NCBI GenBank assembly: GCA_041906305.1
Contig: JAYRJL010000004.1
Span: 62,001 to 126,000, forward strand
DNA from: SHVZ01 sp041906305
GTDB lineage: Bacteria; Pseudomonadota; Alphaproteobacteria; SHVZ01
Length of the DNA: 64,000 nucleotides
Direction: 5' to 3'
Shown here: positions 16,977 to 24,718 of the stretch, piece after piece
Layout of the letters: each line of letters opens with the position of its first letter
How positions within the stretch are numbered: the first letter of the stretch is position 1
Notes under the pieces: model-generated
What the model was told of the DNA's origin: nothing
The model's database searches: none
Seen by the model: the letters and a program-made list of their open reading frames with translations, nothing else
Translations under genes and position numbers: made by a program

Positions 16977-18590
16977 TCAGGCTTGCGCCCGCGTCCGCCA
17001 GTGCTTGCCGGGGATCGCGTCGAGCAGCGTGCGCGTATACGGGTGCGTCGGATGGCGGAACAACTCGCCGGTCGAGCCCTGCTCGACGATCTCGCCCTGA
17101 TACATGACCGCGACCCGGTCGCAGACCTGGGCCGCGACCCTGAGGTCGTGGGTGATGAACAGCATCGAGAGGTTGAGGCGGCGCTTGATATCGGCGAGCA
17201 GGTCCAGCACCTGTGCCTGCACCGAGACGTCGAGGGCGGAGACCGGTTCGTCGGCGACCAGAAGCTCGGGCTGGAGGGCGAGTGCACGCGCAATGCCGAT
17301 GCGCTGGCGCTGGCCGCCGGAGAACTCGTGCGGGTATCGGTCGACCACGGCGGGATCGAGGCCCACCATCTGCAGGAGGTCCTGGGCGCGCTTCATCGCG
17401 TCGTGCTTCGGCGTGCCGTAGGCGATCGGCCCGGCGGCGATGATGTCGCCGACCTTGTGGCGCGGGTTCAGCGAGGCGAAGGGATCCTGGAAGATCATCT
17501 GCACGCGCTTGCGGTAGGGCTTGAGCGCGCTTCCCTTGAACGCGTTGAGGTCGACGCCGTGGAAGTCGATGCGCCCCTTGTCGGAATCGATCAGCCGGAT
17601 GATGCATCGCCCGACCGTGGTCTTCCCGGATCCCGACTCGCCGACCAGGCCCAGCGTCTCGCCCTTGCGGATCGAGAGCGTCACGTTCTTCGCCGCGTCG
17701 ACGATGCGCTTCGGGCGCAAAAGCCCGCCGGCGGTCTTGTAGGTCTTGCCGAGGCCTTTCACCGACAGCACCGTCGGTGCGCGGTCGAGCGGTCGGCGCT
17801 CCGGCGGATCCAAGGTCGGAACCGCGGCAATCAGGCGCCTGGTGTAGTCGTGCAGCGGCGCTTCCAGCACCTGATGCTTCGAGCCGAGCTCGACGATGCG
17901 GCCATGCTGCATCACCGCGACCTTGTCGGCGATCTCGGCGACGACGCCGAAGTCGTGGGTGATGAAGAGCACACCCATCTGGCGCTCGGTCTGCAGCTGG
18001 CGGATCAGCGTCAGGATCTGCGCCTGGGTGGTGACGTCGAGCGCGGTGGTCGGCTCGTCGGCGATCAGGATCGTCGGCCTGAGCGCGAGCGCCATCGCGA
18101 TCATCACGCGCTGGCGCTGACCGCCGGAGAGGTGATGGGGATAGGCCGACTTGAGGCGCTCGGGGTCGGGCAGGTTGACTGCGTTGAGCAGCTCCATGAC
18201 CCGGTCCATGCCGCCCGGCTCGCCGTGGGCCTGCAGCACTTCCAGGATCTGGTCGGAAACGCGCATGACCGGGTTGAGCGCGGTCATCGGCTCCTGGAAG
18301 ATCATGCCGAGGCGGCTGCCGCGGAGTGCGCGCCACTCCCCCTCGTTCAGCTCCAGCAGGTTGCGCCCCTCGAACATCAGCTCACCGGCCGAGGGCTTCA
18401 CCGACGGCTGGGGCAGCAATCCCATCACGGCGGCGGCGGTCAGCGACTTGCCCGATCCGGACTCGCCGACCAGGCACAGGATTTCGTTGGCATGCAGGTC
18501 GAAGTCGACCTTCTCGACCGCATGCGGCCGGTCCGAGCCCGGCGGCAGGTCGATGGTCAGGCCGCGGACCGAGAGAAGCGGCTCGGTCAT
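16977..18590 (-). CDS. ABC transporter ATPase, fused double domain (DppD-DppF type)
   Basis: Energises a dipeptide/oligopeptide-type importer. The 537 residues contain two full ABC domains. Domain 1 has Walker A GESGSGKS (42-49), signature LSGGQRQRV (154-162) and ILIADEPTTALD. Domain 2, from about 272, has GESGSGKTT (317-325), FSGGQRQRI and LLVADEPVSALD. Most organisms encode these as two genes; here they are one. The start is ATG 18590, overlapping the permease stop; reading further upstream is a shadow. No binding protein is in the same run. Confidence 0.93.
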   Translation of the reverse strand: MTEPLLSVRGLTIDLPPGSDRPHAVEKVDFDLHANEILCLVGESGSGKSLTAAAVMGLLPQPSVKPSAGELMFEGRNLLELNEGEWRALRGSRLGMIFQEPMTALNPVMRVSDQILEVLQAHGEPGGMDRVMELLNAVNLPDPERLKSAYPHHLSGGQRQRVMIAMALALRPTILIADEPTTALDVTTQAQILTLIRQLQTERQMGVLFITHDFGVVAEIADKVAVMQHGRIVELGSKHQVLEAPLHDYTRRLIAAVPTLDPPERRPLDRAPTVLSVKGLGKTYKTAGGLLRPKRIVDAAKNVTLSIRKGETLGLVGESGSGKTTVGRCIIRLIDSDKGRIDFHGVDLNAFKGSALKPYRKRVQMIFQDPFASLNPRHKVGDIIAAGPIAYGTPKHDAMKRAQDLLQMVGLDPAVVDRYPHEFSGGQRQRIGIARALALQPELLVADEPVSALDVSVQAQVLDLLADIKRRLNLSMLFITHDLRVAAQVCDRVAVMYQGEIVEQGSTGELFRHPTHPYTRTLLDAIPGKHWRTRAQA

Positions 18591-19423
18591 GCCCGGCCCT
18601 TTCGCGCAAGACGAGGGTTCATCGCGTCCGAGAGGCCTTCGCCGACCAGGTTGAGCGCGAGCACGGTGATCAGGATGGCGACGCCGGGGAAGGTGGACAT
18701 CCACCAGGCATTGCGGATCACCGAGCGCGAGGCGCCGATCATGTAGCCCCAGCTCATCATGTTCGGGTCGCCGAGGCCGAGGAAGCTGAGCGCGCTTTCG
18801 AGCAGGATCGCGGACGCGATCATCAGGGACGCCATCACGATCACCGGCGACAGCGCGTTGGGCAGGATCTGGGTGAGGATGATCTTGAGATGACTTTCGC
18901 CGATGACCACGGCGGCCTGCACGAACTCGCGCCGGCGGAGCGACAGGAACTCGCCGCGCACAAGACGCGCGACCGGCGGCCAGCTCACCACGGCGATCGC
19001 GGCGACGATCGAATAGATGGTCGGGCGGAAGATCGCGACCAGCACGATCGCGAAGACGAAGGAGGGGATGGTCTGGAAGAACTCGGTGAAGCGCATGAGC
19101 GCGTCGTCGATGACGCCGCCGAAATATCCGGCGAGCGCCCCGAATGTGAGGCCGAGGGCCACCGCGACGACGGTCGAGATGATGCCGACCATCAGCGAGA
19201 CACGCGCCCCGTGGACGATGCCCGAGAGCACGTCTCGCCCGAGCATGTCGGTGCCCAGCACGAACTCGCCGAAGGGGCGCTGGAAGGGCGCGCCGGCCAT
19301 GTCCCAGGGGCTCGCCGGGAACAGGAGCGGAGCGGCGACTGCGACCAGCACGACGAGGACGAGCAGGCCCAGGCCGACAACGGCGCCCTTGTTGCGCTTA
19401 TAGCGTTGCCAGAAGTCCCTCAT
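18587..19423 (-). CDS. ABC transporter permease (DppC type)
   Basis: Inner-membrane permease with about six hydrophobic segments in 278 residues. An OppC N-terminal segment (FWQRYKRNKGAVVGLG) precedes the first helix. GTDMLGRDVLSGIVHGARVS and the EAA-like cytoplasmic loop (EFVQAAVVIGESHLKIILTQILPN, split) are typical of the peptide/nickel family. It overlaps the next gene by four bases at each end (start over permease B's stop, stop over ATPase start), which indicates tight coupling in one operon. Confidence 0.92.
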   Translation of the reverse strand: MRDFWQRYKRNKGAVVGLGLLVLVVLVAVAAPLLFPASPWDMAGAPFQRPFGEFVLGTDMLGRDVLSGIVHGARVSLMVGIISTVVAVALGLTFGALAGYFGGVIDDALMRFTEFFQTIPSFVFAIVLVAIFRPTIYSIVAAIAVVSWPPVARLVRGEFLSLRRREFVQAAVVIGESHLKIILTQILPNALSPVIVMASLMIASAILLESALSFLGLGDPNMMSWGYMIGASRSVIRNAWWMSTFPGVAILITVLALNLVGEGLSDAMNPRLARKGRA

Positions 19424-20406
19424 GCGCCGACCTCGATGCGCGGGTCGACGATCGAATAGACGAGGTCGGTCACCAGGTTGAAGGCGATCACCATCACCGA
19501 GGTCAGGAAGAACACGCCGAGCAGCAGGTTGTAGTCACGCTGCAGCAGCGCCTCGAAGGCGAGGCGCCCGATCCCGGGCCAGGCGAACACGGTTTCGACC
19601 ACGATCGATCCGCCGACGAGCTGTCCTGCCTGGATGCCGGCGAAGGTGATCACCGGCAGGATCGCGTTCCGGAGCGTATGCGCCCGGAGGATGCGCCCCG
19701 GCGCCAACCCCTTGGCGCGCGCGGTGCGGACGAAGTCCATGTCCTTGACCTCGAGCATCGACGCCCGGGTGAGCCGTGCGTAGATCGCGACGAAGAACAC
19801 CGCGAGCGTGAGCGCCGGCAGTACCAGGTGGCGGGCGACGTCGACGGCGCGCTCGCCCGGCGTCATCTGGGCGCCGAGCGTCTGCATGCCGAAGGCCGGA
19901 AGCCATCCCAGATTGACCGAGAACAGCAGGATCGCCATCAGCCCGACCCAGAACAGCGGGGTCGCGTAGAGGCCGAGGGCCGCGACCGTGACGAGGCTGT
20001 CCGTCCAGGTTCCCACCCTGGTCGCGGCGAGGACGCCGAGGCCTACGCCGGCACCGATCGCGATGACGAAGGCGGTGACGGTGAGCAGCAATGTCGCCGG
20101 CAGCCGTTCGCCGACCATGCTCGCGACCGTCCGCTGGTTCCTGTACGAGTAGCCGAGATCGAACTGCGCGATACCGGCGACGTAGAGGGCGAGCTGGGTC
20201 GAGAGCGGACGGTCGAGGCCGAACTGCTCGCGCAGCTGGGAGATGTACTTCGCGTCAGCCGCGCCAGCCTCGCCCGCGATCACGCTTGCCGGGTCGCCGG
20301 GGGCGAGCCGGATCAGGAGGAAGTTCATCACGACGATCGCGAGCAGGATCGCCACGCTCTTCAGAAGTCGTCTGGCGACGTAGTCGAACCGCCCCACGGA
20401 TTCCAC
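19420..20406 (-). CDS. ABC transporter permease (DppB type)
   Basis: First gene of the importer run, 328 residues. The N-terminus DYVARRLLKSVAILLAIVV and the following FLLIRLAPGDPAS are the DppB/OppB signature. GERLPATLLLT and an EAA loop (DFVRTARAKGLAPGRILRAH) are also present. With the overlapping DppC-type permease, the fused ATPase and probably the kinase, PPK2 and methyltransferase, it forms a six-gene minus-strand unit. No binding-protein gene is adjacent; an orphan SBP elsewhere in the window (4911 or 33506) might serve it, which is inference. Confidence 0.92.
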   Translation of the reverse strand: MESVGRFDYVARRLLKSVAILLAIVVMNFLLIRLAPGDPASVIAGEAGAADAKYISQLREQFGLDRPLSTQLALYVAGIAQFDLGYSYRNQRTVASMVGERLPATLLLTVTAFVIAIGAGVGLGVLAATRVGTWTDSLVTVAALGLYATPLFWVGLMAILLFSVNLGWLPAFGMQTLGAQMTPGERAVDVARHLVLPALTLAVFFVAIYARLTRASMLEVKDMDFVRTARAKGLAPGRILRAHTLRNAILPVITFAGIQAGQLVGGSIVVETVFAWPGIGRLAFEALLQRDYNLLLGVFFLTSVMVIAFNLVTDLVYSIVDPRIEVGA

Positions 20407-20545
20407 ACGCTTTCAGTTGTCTCTGGCCCAAGACTAGATCGGGCGAGGGGCGGATGGCGATGGCTAGCGCACTGGGTGAAATGCGCCTTGACGTGGCAAG
20501 GGGAAGGGGGCTTCCTTGAGGTTTGGGACGGCAACCGGACCGCAG

Positions 20546-20866
20546 ATGGGCCTTTTCGATTTTCTCAAGGTCAAGAAGGACAACAAGAAGCCCGCCAAGG
20601 GCAAGCCGCAGGTTCCGTCCAAGGGGACGGCGACCTTCAGCGGGAAGTCCTTTCCCGTGATCGAGTGGAACGCCAAGGGCTTCATCATCGCCAACTACGA
20701 CGCCGACCTCGTCGTCGAGGGCCAGCGCTTCAAGCTCGAGTTCCACGCCTGGGACGAGAAGAAGGCGGTCAAGGGCAAGGCCGACGCGATCGTCACCAAG
20801 ATCACCGACGACCAGAAGCTCGCCGCCGCGTTCGAGCTCACCTACTTCACGCCGGTGAAGCGTTAA
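20546..20866 (+). CDS. small PilZ-like beta-barrel protein (hypothetical)
   Basis: A 106-residue cytoplasmic protein starting MGLFDFLKVKKDNKKPAKGK, a basic N-terminus. The rest (FPVIEWNAKGFIIANYDADL, then VVEGQRFKLEFHAW, then AFELTYFTP) has the strand rhythm of a PilZ-type barrel, but the c-di-GMP-binding RxxxR and D/NxSxxG motifs are not clear; WNAKGF sits where the second motif would be. A TTG at 20516 could extend it by ten codons, but ATG 20546 is preferred. It is the gene just before the RNA candidate. The PilZ assignment is weak. Confidence 0.6.
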   Translation: MGLFDFLKVKKDNKKPAKGKPQVPSKGTATFSGKSFPVIEWNAKGFIIANYDADLVVEGQRFKLEFHAWDEKKAVKGKADAIVTKITDDQKLAAAFELTYFTPVKR

Positions 20867-20926
20867 CCAGCAGGCCGGCGTCGCGCGCCCTTCCGAGCAA
20901 CGACATTGCTTTTTGCCGGGCGCGCG

Positions 20927-20954
20927 TTGAAGCGGGCCCGGCCAGTGCTAATAT
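20927..20954 (+). promoter_or_regulatory. sigma70-like promoter for the RNA gene
   Basis: TTGAAG (20927-20932) and TAATAT (20949-20954) are separated by 16 bases, placing a start near 20961. These are the best sigma70-like boxes I noticed in the window, and they face directly into the structured, terminated segment that follows. Confidence 0.6.
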
Positions 20955-20960
20955 TCAAGA

Positions 20961-21222
20961 TGTCGCCACTAGCAGGGAGGGATGCATGAGCACTCAAACT
21001 CCCCCTGACGGGGCTCCGACATTCAGGGAGGGTGGGTAAAACCATGACCCCACCGAAGCATCTCTAGCTGCCGGAACTCGCGCGCGTCGCCGCGCAAAGC
21101 CGGCAGGCCAACCTAGCGATTGATCAAAGTCAGGTCCGACCTTTGCGTCGGACGCGGAGCGCCACGATCCTCCGCTTCAGTTGAAACCCCGCCCGCTGCG
21201 ATGCATGGCGGGGTTTCTCATT
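20961..21222 (+). ncRNA. candidate free-standing structured RNA of about 260 nt, family unknown
   Basis: Between its own promoter and an intrinsic terminator lies about 260 bases with no convincing gene. Pairing can be followed by hand: an 8-bp helix (20978-20985 with 21058-21065) closes a junction with two hairpins (21003-21008/21023-21028 and 21031-21036/21049-21054). Next come a 7-bp plus 5-bp nested stem (21068-21074/21100-21106, inner 21080-21084/21091-21095), a perfect 7-bp hairpin (21134-21140/21147-21153) and a 6-bp hairpin (21154-21159/21170-21175). No tmRNA, SRP, RNase P or 6S hallmark was recognised. A 17-codon frame (ATG 20986 to TAA 21039) with an AGGGAGG site lies inside and could be a leader peptide. 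Confidence 0.65.
21183..21217 (+). terminator. intrinsic terminator of the RNA candidate
   Basis: A perfect 11-bp stem, GAAACCCCGCC (21183-21193) with GGCGGGGTTTC (21207-21217), around a 13-base loop, followed by a modest T-rich tail (TCATTT). It closes the structured segment on the plus strand. Nothing recognisable lies between here and the small gene at 21369. Confidence 0.75.
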
Positions 21223-21368
21223 TCGGCGAAAGAAGGGCGGTGGTGGGGCGGCGCCGGGCCGGCCGCCCTCAAAATACCTCGCCTCGGTCGCGAGGTTGCC
21301 CAGGCGGGCGGGCTTAATGGCATCCGCGTCTCCACCGAGAGGCGCTCAACCCTGAGGACCCCACCGCC

Positions 21369-21629
21369 ATGCAGATGAAGCTCGCTTCCGCCGCCCAGGC
21401 CCTGGTCGTTGCCGCCGGTCTCGCGCTCGCCCCGGTCGCTGCCTTCGCCCAGACCTCTCCCGCGGCGAAGCCCGCTCAGCCGCAGCAGACCGCCGAGGCC
21501 GCCTGCGCCGTGCACAAGAAGGACTCGAAGGAGTTCAAGGAGTGCGCGGAGAAGCACAAGGCCGCCGCGCCCAAGACCATGAACAGCAAGGATCCCGCGG
21601 CCGCGAAGGATCCGGCGAAGAAGAGCTGA
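21369..21629 (+). CDS. small secreted Lys/Ala-rich protein
   Basis: An 86-residue product with a strong signal peptide (MKLASAAQALVVAAGLALAP then VAAFAQ). The mature part, about 58 residues, is rich in Ala, Lys and Pro, with two cysteines (EAACAVHK and FKECAEKH) that could form one disulfide. Nothing in it matches a family I recognise; similar small periplasmic proteins are often annotated PsiF-like, since the spacing C-x14-C resembles PsiF repeats. It is monocistronic, followed at once by a terminator. Confidence 0.72.
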   Translation: MQMKLASAAQALVVAAGLALAPVAAFAQTSPAAKPAQPQQTAEAACAVHKKDSKEFKECAEKHKAAAPKTMNSKDPAAAKDPAKKS

Positions 21630-21655
21630 CCGCTCCTTCGTCGTCGTCGCCCCCA

Positions 21656-21685
21656 AAGCCCCGTCGGCGAAAGCCGGCGGGGCTT
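21656..21685. terminator. intrinsic terminator, possibly bidirectional
   Basis: AAGCCCCGTCGGC pairs with GCCGGCGGGGCTT (one G-T pair) around GAAA, then CTTATTT on the plus strand. It lies between the small secreted protein gene and the convergent gene ending at 21687, and could stop transcripts from both sides. Confidence 0.75.
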
Positions 21686-21686
21686 C

Positions 21687-22874
21687 TTATTTGGCGGAAG
21701 GGGCGGCTTCGCCCGGGCGTTCGGGCAGGCGCTGGCCGGGCGCAATGGAGGGGCCGTTGGCGTAGTAGACGCCGATCCGCTCGAGCATCGCGATCAGGTC
21801 GCGAGCGCTGACCGTGCGCACCAGCACACGCGGCTTGATGGTGGTGATCGTGAGCGCTGCGCCGATCGCGAAGCTGGCATTGCGGAGGACGGCGTCGGTC
21901 GATTGTCCGTCGGCCGGGACGTTGATGATCTGCGGGTGCACCCACTTCACGCGGGAATGGTCGCCGGCCCGGCCGGTGTAGTCGATCGCGACGCCCTTCA
22001 GGCCGCGGCCGGTGAAGTTGACCAGGGCCGCCAGCGCCTTGCCGTCGATCTCGTCGGGCACCTGGGTGACCCGGAGGATCAGGCGCCCGCGGGTCGACGG
22101 GGTCAGGTTGCGGATACGCTCGACCACCTGCTTGAGGGAATCGCTCTGGGCCAAGGTCTCGAAGCTGACCGGGACCTGGATCAGCGAAGCGCGGCCGACG
22201 GCGCGGGCGGCGGAGGCGATCTTGCCGATCATCTGCGGCGCGGCGTCCGGGCTCAGGAAGGCCGGCTCGGCATCGAAGAGGCCGATGCGTCCGGTGCGGA
22301 GGTTGATCGAGGGGAGGTAGGCGACGCGCGGACCGGACTCGGTCTCTTGTCGTTCCCGGACGCGCCGCATGACGTCCAGCAGGTCGCCCGGCCGGCCGCC
22401 GGACTTGACCGCCTCGTGCATGTCCTTGTGCTCGAGCTGGACGACGAAGGCCGCGACCTGGATCAGGTCGGAGATCGACTCCATGCCCGAAAGCTTGAGG
22501 CTCGATTCCTTGGCGATCGACCGGGCGATCCGTTCGGCCCTGTCCGGGTCATCGTCGCCGAAGACGATCAGGAAGGTCTCGTCATCGAGGATCACCGTGA
22601 CGTCCTTGGCGGTGATGTTCCGGCGGATCTCCGCCTCGATGATGATGTGGACGTTCTTCTTGAGCCGCTGCCAGTTCTTGGCGTGAGTGGCCTTGAGCTT
22701 CTGGAGGCCGACCGCCTGGACCACCCCGGTGGTCAGCTTGTCGGCCTTCATGTCGCGGGATTTCAGGAGCTGAAGCAGCTCGGGGACGCGATTGATCGCC
22801 GGGACGAGCCAGTCCGGAACGCTGTGGCCGACGATCTTCGGCCAATTCGGTGTCTGCAGGTCGCTCGTCGCCAT
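21687..22874 (-). CDS. hypothetical protein, possibly degenerate GGDEF + EAL
   Basis: A 395-residue cytoplasmic protein of no certain family. In the first half, VTVILDDETFLIVFGDDDPD and AERIARSIAKE echo the region around the GGDEF active site, without a GGDEF motif. In the second half, VAYLPSINLRTGRIGLFDAE is reminiscent of the opening of an EAL domain, with FDAE where EAL would be, and IDYTGRAG comes later. If this is right, the protein is a non-catalytic c-di-GMP-type regulator. The start at 22874 (MATSDLQTPNW) is chosen over upstream shadow reading. This family call is weak; the gene itself is clear. Confidence 0.6.
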   Translation of the reverse strand: MATSDLQTPNWPKIVGHSVPDWLVPAINRVPELLQLLKSRDMKADKLTTGVVQAVGLQKLKATHAKNWQRLKKNVHIIIEAEIRRNITAKDVTVILDDETFLIVFGDDDPDRAERIARSIAKESSLKLSGMESISDLIQVAAFVVQLEHKDMHEAVKSGGRPGDLLDVMRRVRERQETESGPRVAYLPSINLRTGRIGLFDAEPAFLSPDAAPQMIGKIASAARAVGRASLIQVPVSFETLAQSDSLKQVVERIRNLTPSTRGRLILRVTQVPDEIDGKALAALVNFTGRGLKGVAIDYTGRAGDHSRVKWVHPQIINVPADGQSTDAVLRNASFAIGAALTITTIKPRVLVRTVSARDLIAMLERIGVYYANGPSIAPGQRLPERPGEAAPSAK

Positions 22875-22911
22875 ATAGGCCGTTGGCCCTTGAACTCGCC
22901 TAGGATACCAG

Positions 22912-23346
22912 ATGTGGGAGGGCGACTGGACCATAACAATGGGATCAACACCGGGCGAGGTATCCGGTTCCGCGGCGGCCTGGCGCCGCCGGCTCCTGTT
23001 CGCGCTCGCGATAGGCAGCATCGCGTGGGCTCTCGCCGTGGGCGGCTACGGCGCCTGGTCATGGCCGGCAGCTCGTGCTGCTCTGCAGCAGGACTACGAC
23101 GAAGGCACCAAGGGCTGCCGTCTCCGCTATCCCGAACGGCAAAGGGCGGAGCGGTGCATCGACCTCTTCAAAGTGATGTACGAGGGGGACCGCAATGCCG
23201 GGATCTTCACCCGAATCATCTTTGCGATCCTGCCGCCAGCTCTCCTCTTTGCCGGGTTCGGGGCTTGGAGCCTGGTCGTGCAGCGCGCGGAGGCAGCCCG
23301 TCGCACGCGCCGCACAAGACCGCCGCCGATCGAGCCTCCCGACTGA
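22912..23346 (+). CDS. small membrane protein, hypothetical
   Basis: A 144-residue product with two clear transmembrane helices (around LLFALAIGSIAWALAVGGYG and IIFAILPPALLFAGFGAWSL). Between them is a soluble loop with two cysteines (KGCRLRYPERQRAERCIDLF), probably periplasmic if both termini are inside. The tail is Arg/Pro-rich. The ATG at 22939 is an alternative start. It is divergent from the preceding gene with only 37 bases between starts. I do not recognise the family. Confidence 0.65.
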   Translation: MWEGDWTITMGSTPGEVSGSAAAWRRRLLFALAIGSIAWALAVGGYGAWSWPAARAALQQDYDEGTKGCRLRYPERQRAERCIDLFKVMYEGDRNAGIFTRIIFAILPPALLFAGFGAWSLVVQRAEAARRTRRTRPPPIEPPD

Positions 23347-23358
23347 GGCTTCAGGGCC

Positions 23359-23466
23359 TTATCCACAGAATTGAATGCATGAGTTCACATACTCACATTT
23401 TAATGTTTAAGATTGTGATGTTCGTATAATTACTTGTTATTAAATATAAATCAACTCTGTTGACGA
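23359..23466. other. AT-rich intergenic segment with one perfect DnaA box
   Basis: This gap is unlike its GC-rich surroundings: 47 of the 60 bases at 23401-23460 are A or T. It begins with TTATCCACA (23359-23367), identical to the DnaA consensus, and contains TGAGT...ACTCA and TCAAC...GTTGA inverted repeats and a TATAAT (23425-23430). It lies upstream of the PAS-like gene and may simply be its promoter region; a single box does not make an origin. Confidence 0.5.
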
Positions 23467-23581
23467 CTGCCCGTTGGCTTGCCTCGTCCGCAGGGCGGTT
23501 CACGGGCATATTCCCCGCGCAACTTTCCTCATGTTGACGACCCGATTCGGGACCTGCAGGATCGGCGGGCGATTCGCCACT

Positions 23582-24718
23582 ATGCGCCGATCAGGAATGC
23601 GACTGCCGACACCCGCCGAACTCCGGGACGAGATGAAGACGCTGGTCCGACGCGCAGCCGAACCTGCGCGGTCTGGCGACAGCGTGAAAGCTGAGATCAG
23701 CCGCGCCGCCCGGATCCTCGGTCTCAGCTACGGGCGCGTGAAGCGATATTGGTACGGCGAGATCCAGGTCCCGCCGGCGCATGAGGTGGATGCGATCCGG
23801 GCCGTGATGGCGGTGCGCTCGACCCCTCGGGTCGAGCCGGCGCATCTCGCTGATGGCCTTCACGTCGTCTATGACGAGAACGGACGCATCTGGACCGCGA
23901 GCTCTCCGGAACTCAAGGAAGCGCTCGGCTATACGGTCGGCGATTTCGACGTCGCCGGATTCGCGGTCCGCTGCCTCGGCTGGGTCGAGGTCCGCCATTC
24001 ACCCGGCCGGCTGCATCTCCGCATCGCGCCGCGGGTCGCGCAGCCGAAGGCGGTCGACGCCCTTTGTCACGTGCTGGCGCTCGCCGGCCAGGTCGACGTG
24101 TCGCTCACAGTCCGCGACGGCCAGGCCTGGCTGGAAGAGGTGCATGTCTCGCCTGCCGCCGCGCTGGGCCGGATCGAGGCCCTCGCCCGCGGGCCGGAGG
24201 CTGCGACCGGACGGCGCTTCCTGTCGACGCCGCAGCCGATCTCGGTCCTGTTCCGCGACAAGCAGCGCTACCTTCTCAACATGCTGCAGGAGGCGCGCGG
24301 TCTCCTCGGCACCACGGACGTCGCCGCTGCGGTCCGCTTCGCCGCCGCGGACGCGACCGGGCGGACCAGCATCGCGACCGGGACGCCCGGTCGAAACGGC
24401 GAGCGCCCGCAATGGGCCTGGGAGCATATCGGCAGCGCCATCCGCTTCTACACGCCCGAGGAGCGGGCGCGATTGCTCGGCTCCGACATCCGCAAAGCGC
24501 CCGATGCCGAGTACGGCGACTGGTGCGCGGAGGCCTATGATCGCGTCGTCGCCCGCGGCGAGCCCCTGATCGAGGACGTTCGTGCGCTGGTGCTGAGGAA
24601 GACCGGGGCGCCGGTCGAGTCCCGCTACCGGCGCATGCTGGTTCCTTTCACCGATGTCGGCGGCAAGTCGATCGTTCTGGTCACCAGCGACTTCAGGCCG
24701 CTGCAACGGGCAGCTTGA
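23582..24718 (+). CDS. HTH-plus-PAS-like regulator (hypothetical)
   Basis: A 378-residue protein with no signal peptide. Residues about 35-75 (AEISRAARILGLSYGRVKRY) look like a helix-turn-helix of the kind that senses conjugal or phage-like operators. The C-terminal third, ending in ESRYRRMLVPFTDVGGKSI, resembles the last strands of a PAS_5-type sensor domain common in Rhodospirillales. The middle part is unassigned. ATG 23582 is preferred; another Met lies five codons on and the frame is open further upstream. It overlaps the convergent unknown gene by 26 bases. It is a good candidate for a transcription regulator, but the target is unknown. Confidence 0.6.
   Translation: MRRSGMRLPTPAELRDEMKTLVRRAAEPARSGDSVKAEISRAARILGLSYGRVKRYWYGEIQVPPAHEVDAIRAVMAVRSTPRVEPAHLADGLHVVYDENGRIWTASSPELKEALGYTVGDFDVAGFAVRCLGWVEVRHSPGRLHLRIAPRVAQPKAVDALCHVLALAGQVDVSLTVRDGQAWLEEVHVSPAAALGRIEALARGPEAATGRRFLSTPQPISVLFRDKQRYLLNMLQEARGLLGTTDVAAAVRFAAADATGRTSIATGTPGRNGERPQWAWEHIGSAIRFYTPEERARLLGSDIRKAPDAEYGDWCAEAYDRVVARGEPLIEDVRALVLRKTGAPVESRYRRMLVPFTDVGGKSIVLVTSDFRPLQRAA

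Noticed and set aside
16863..18746. Plus-strand frame of 627 codons opposite the fused ATPase
   Set aside because: Shadow of two well-formed ABC domains.
20986..21039. Certain small protein gene of 17 codons
   Set aside because: It has a ribosome site, but its bases are used in stems of the RNA candidate and no homology is known to me; mentioned as an alternative only.
21131..21160. SRP RNA, because GTCAGGTCCG occurs
   Set aside because: The conserved GGAAGGAAGCA apical loop does not follow; the match is a short coincidence in a different hairpin.
23359..23367. Chromosomal origin of replication
   Set aside because: Only one perfect DnaA box is visible and no dnaA, dnaN, hemE or parAB genes are near; kept only as a possible element.
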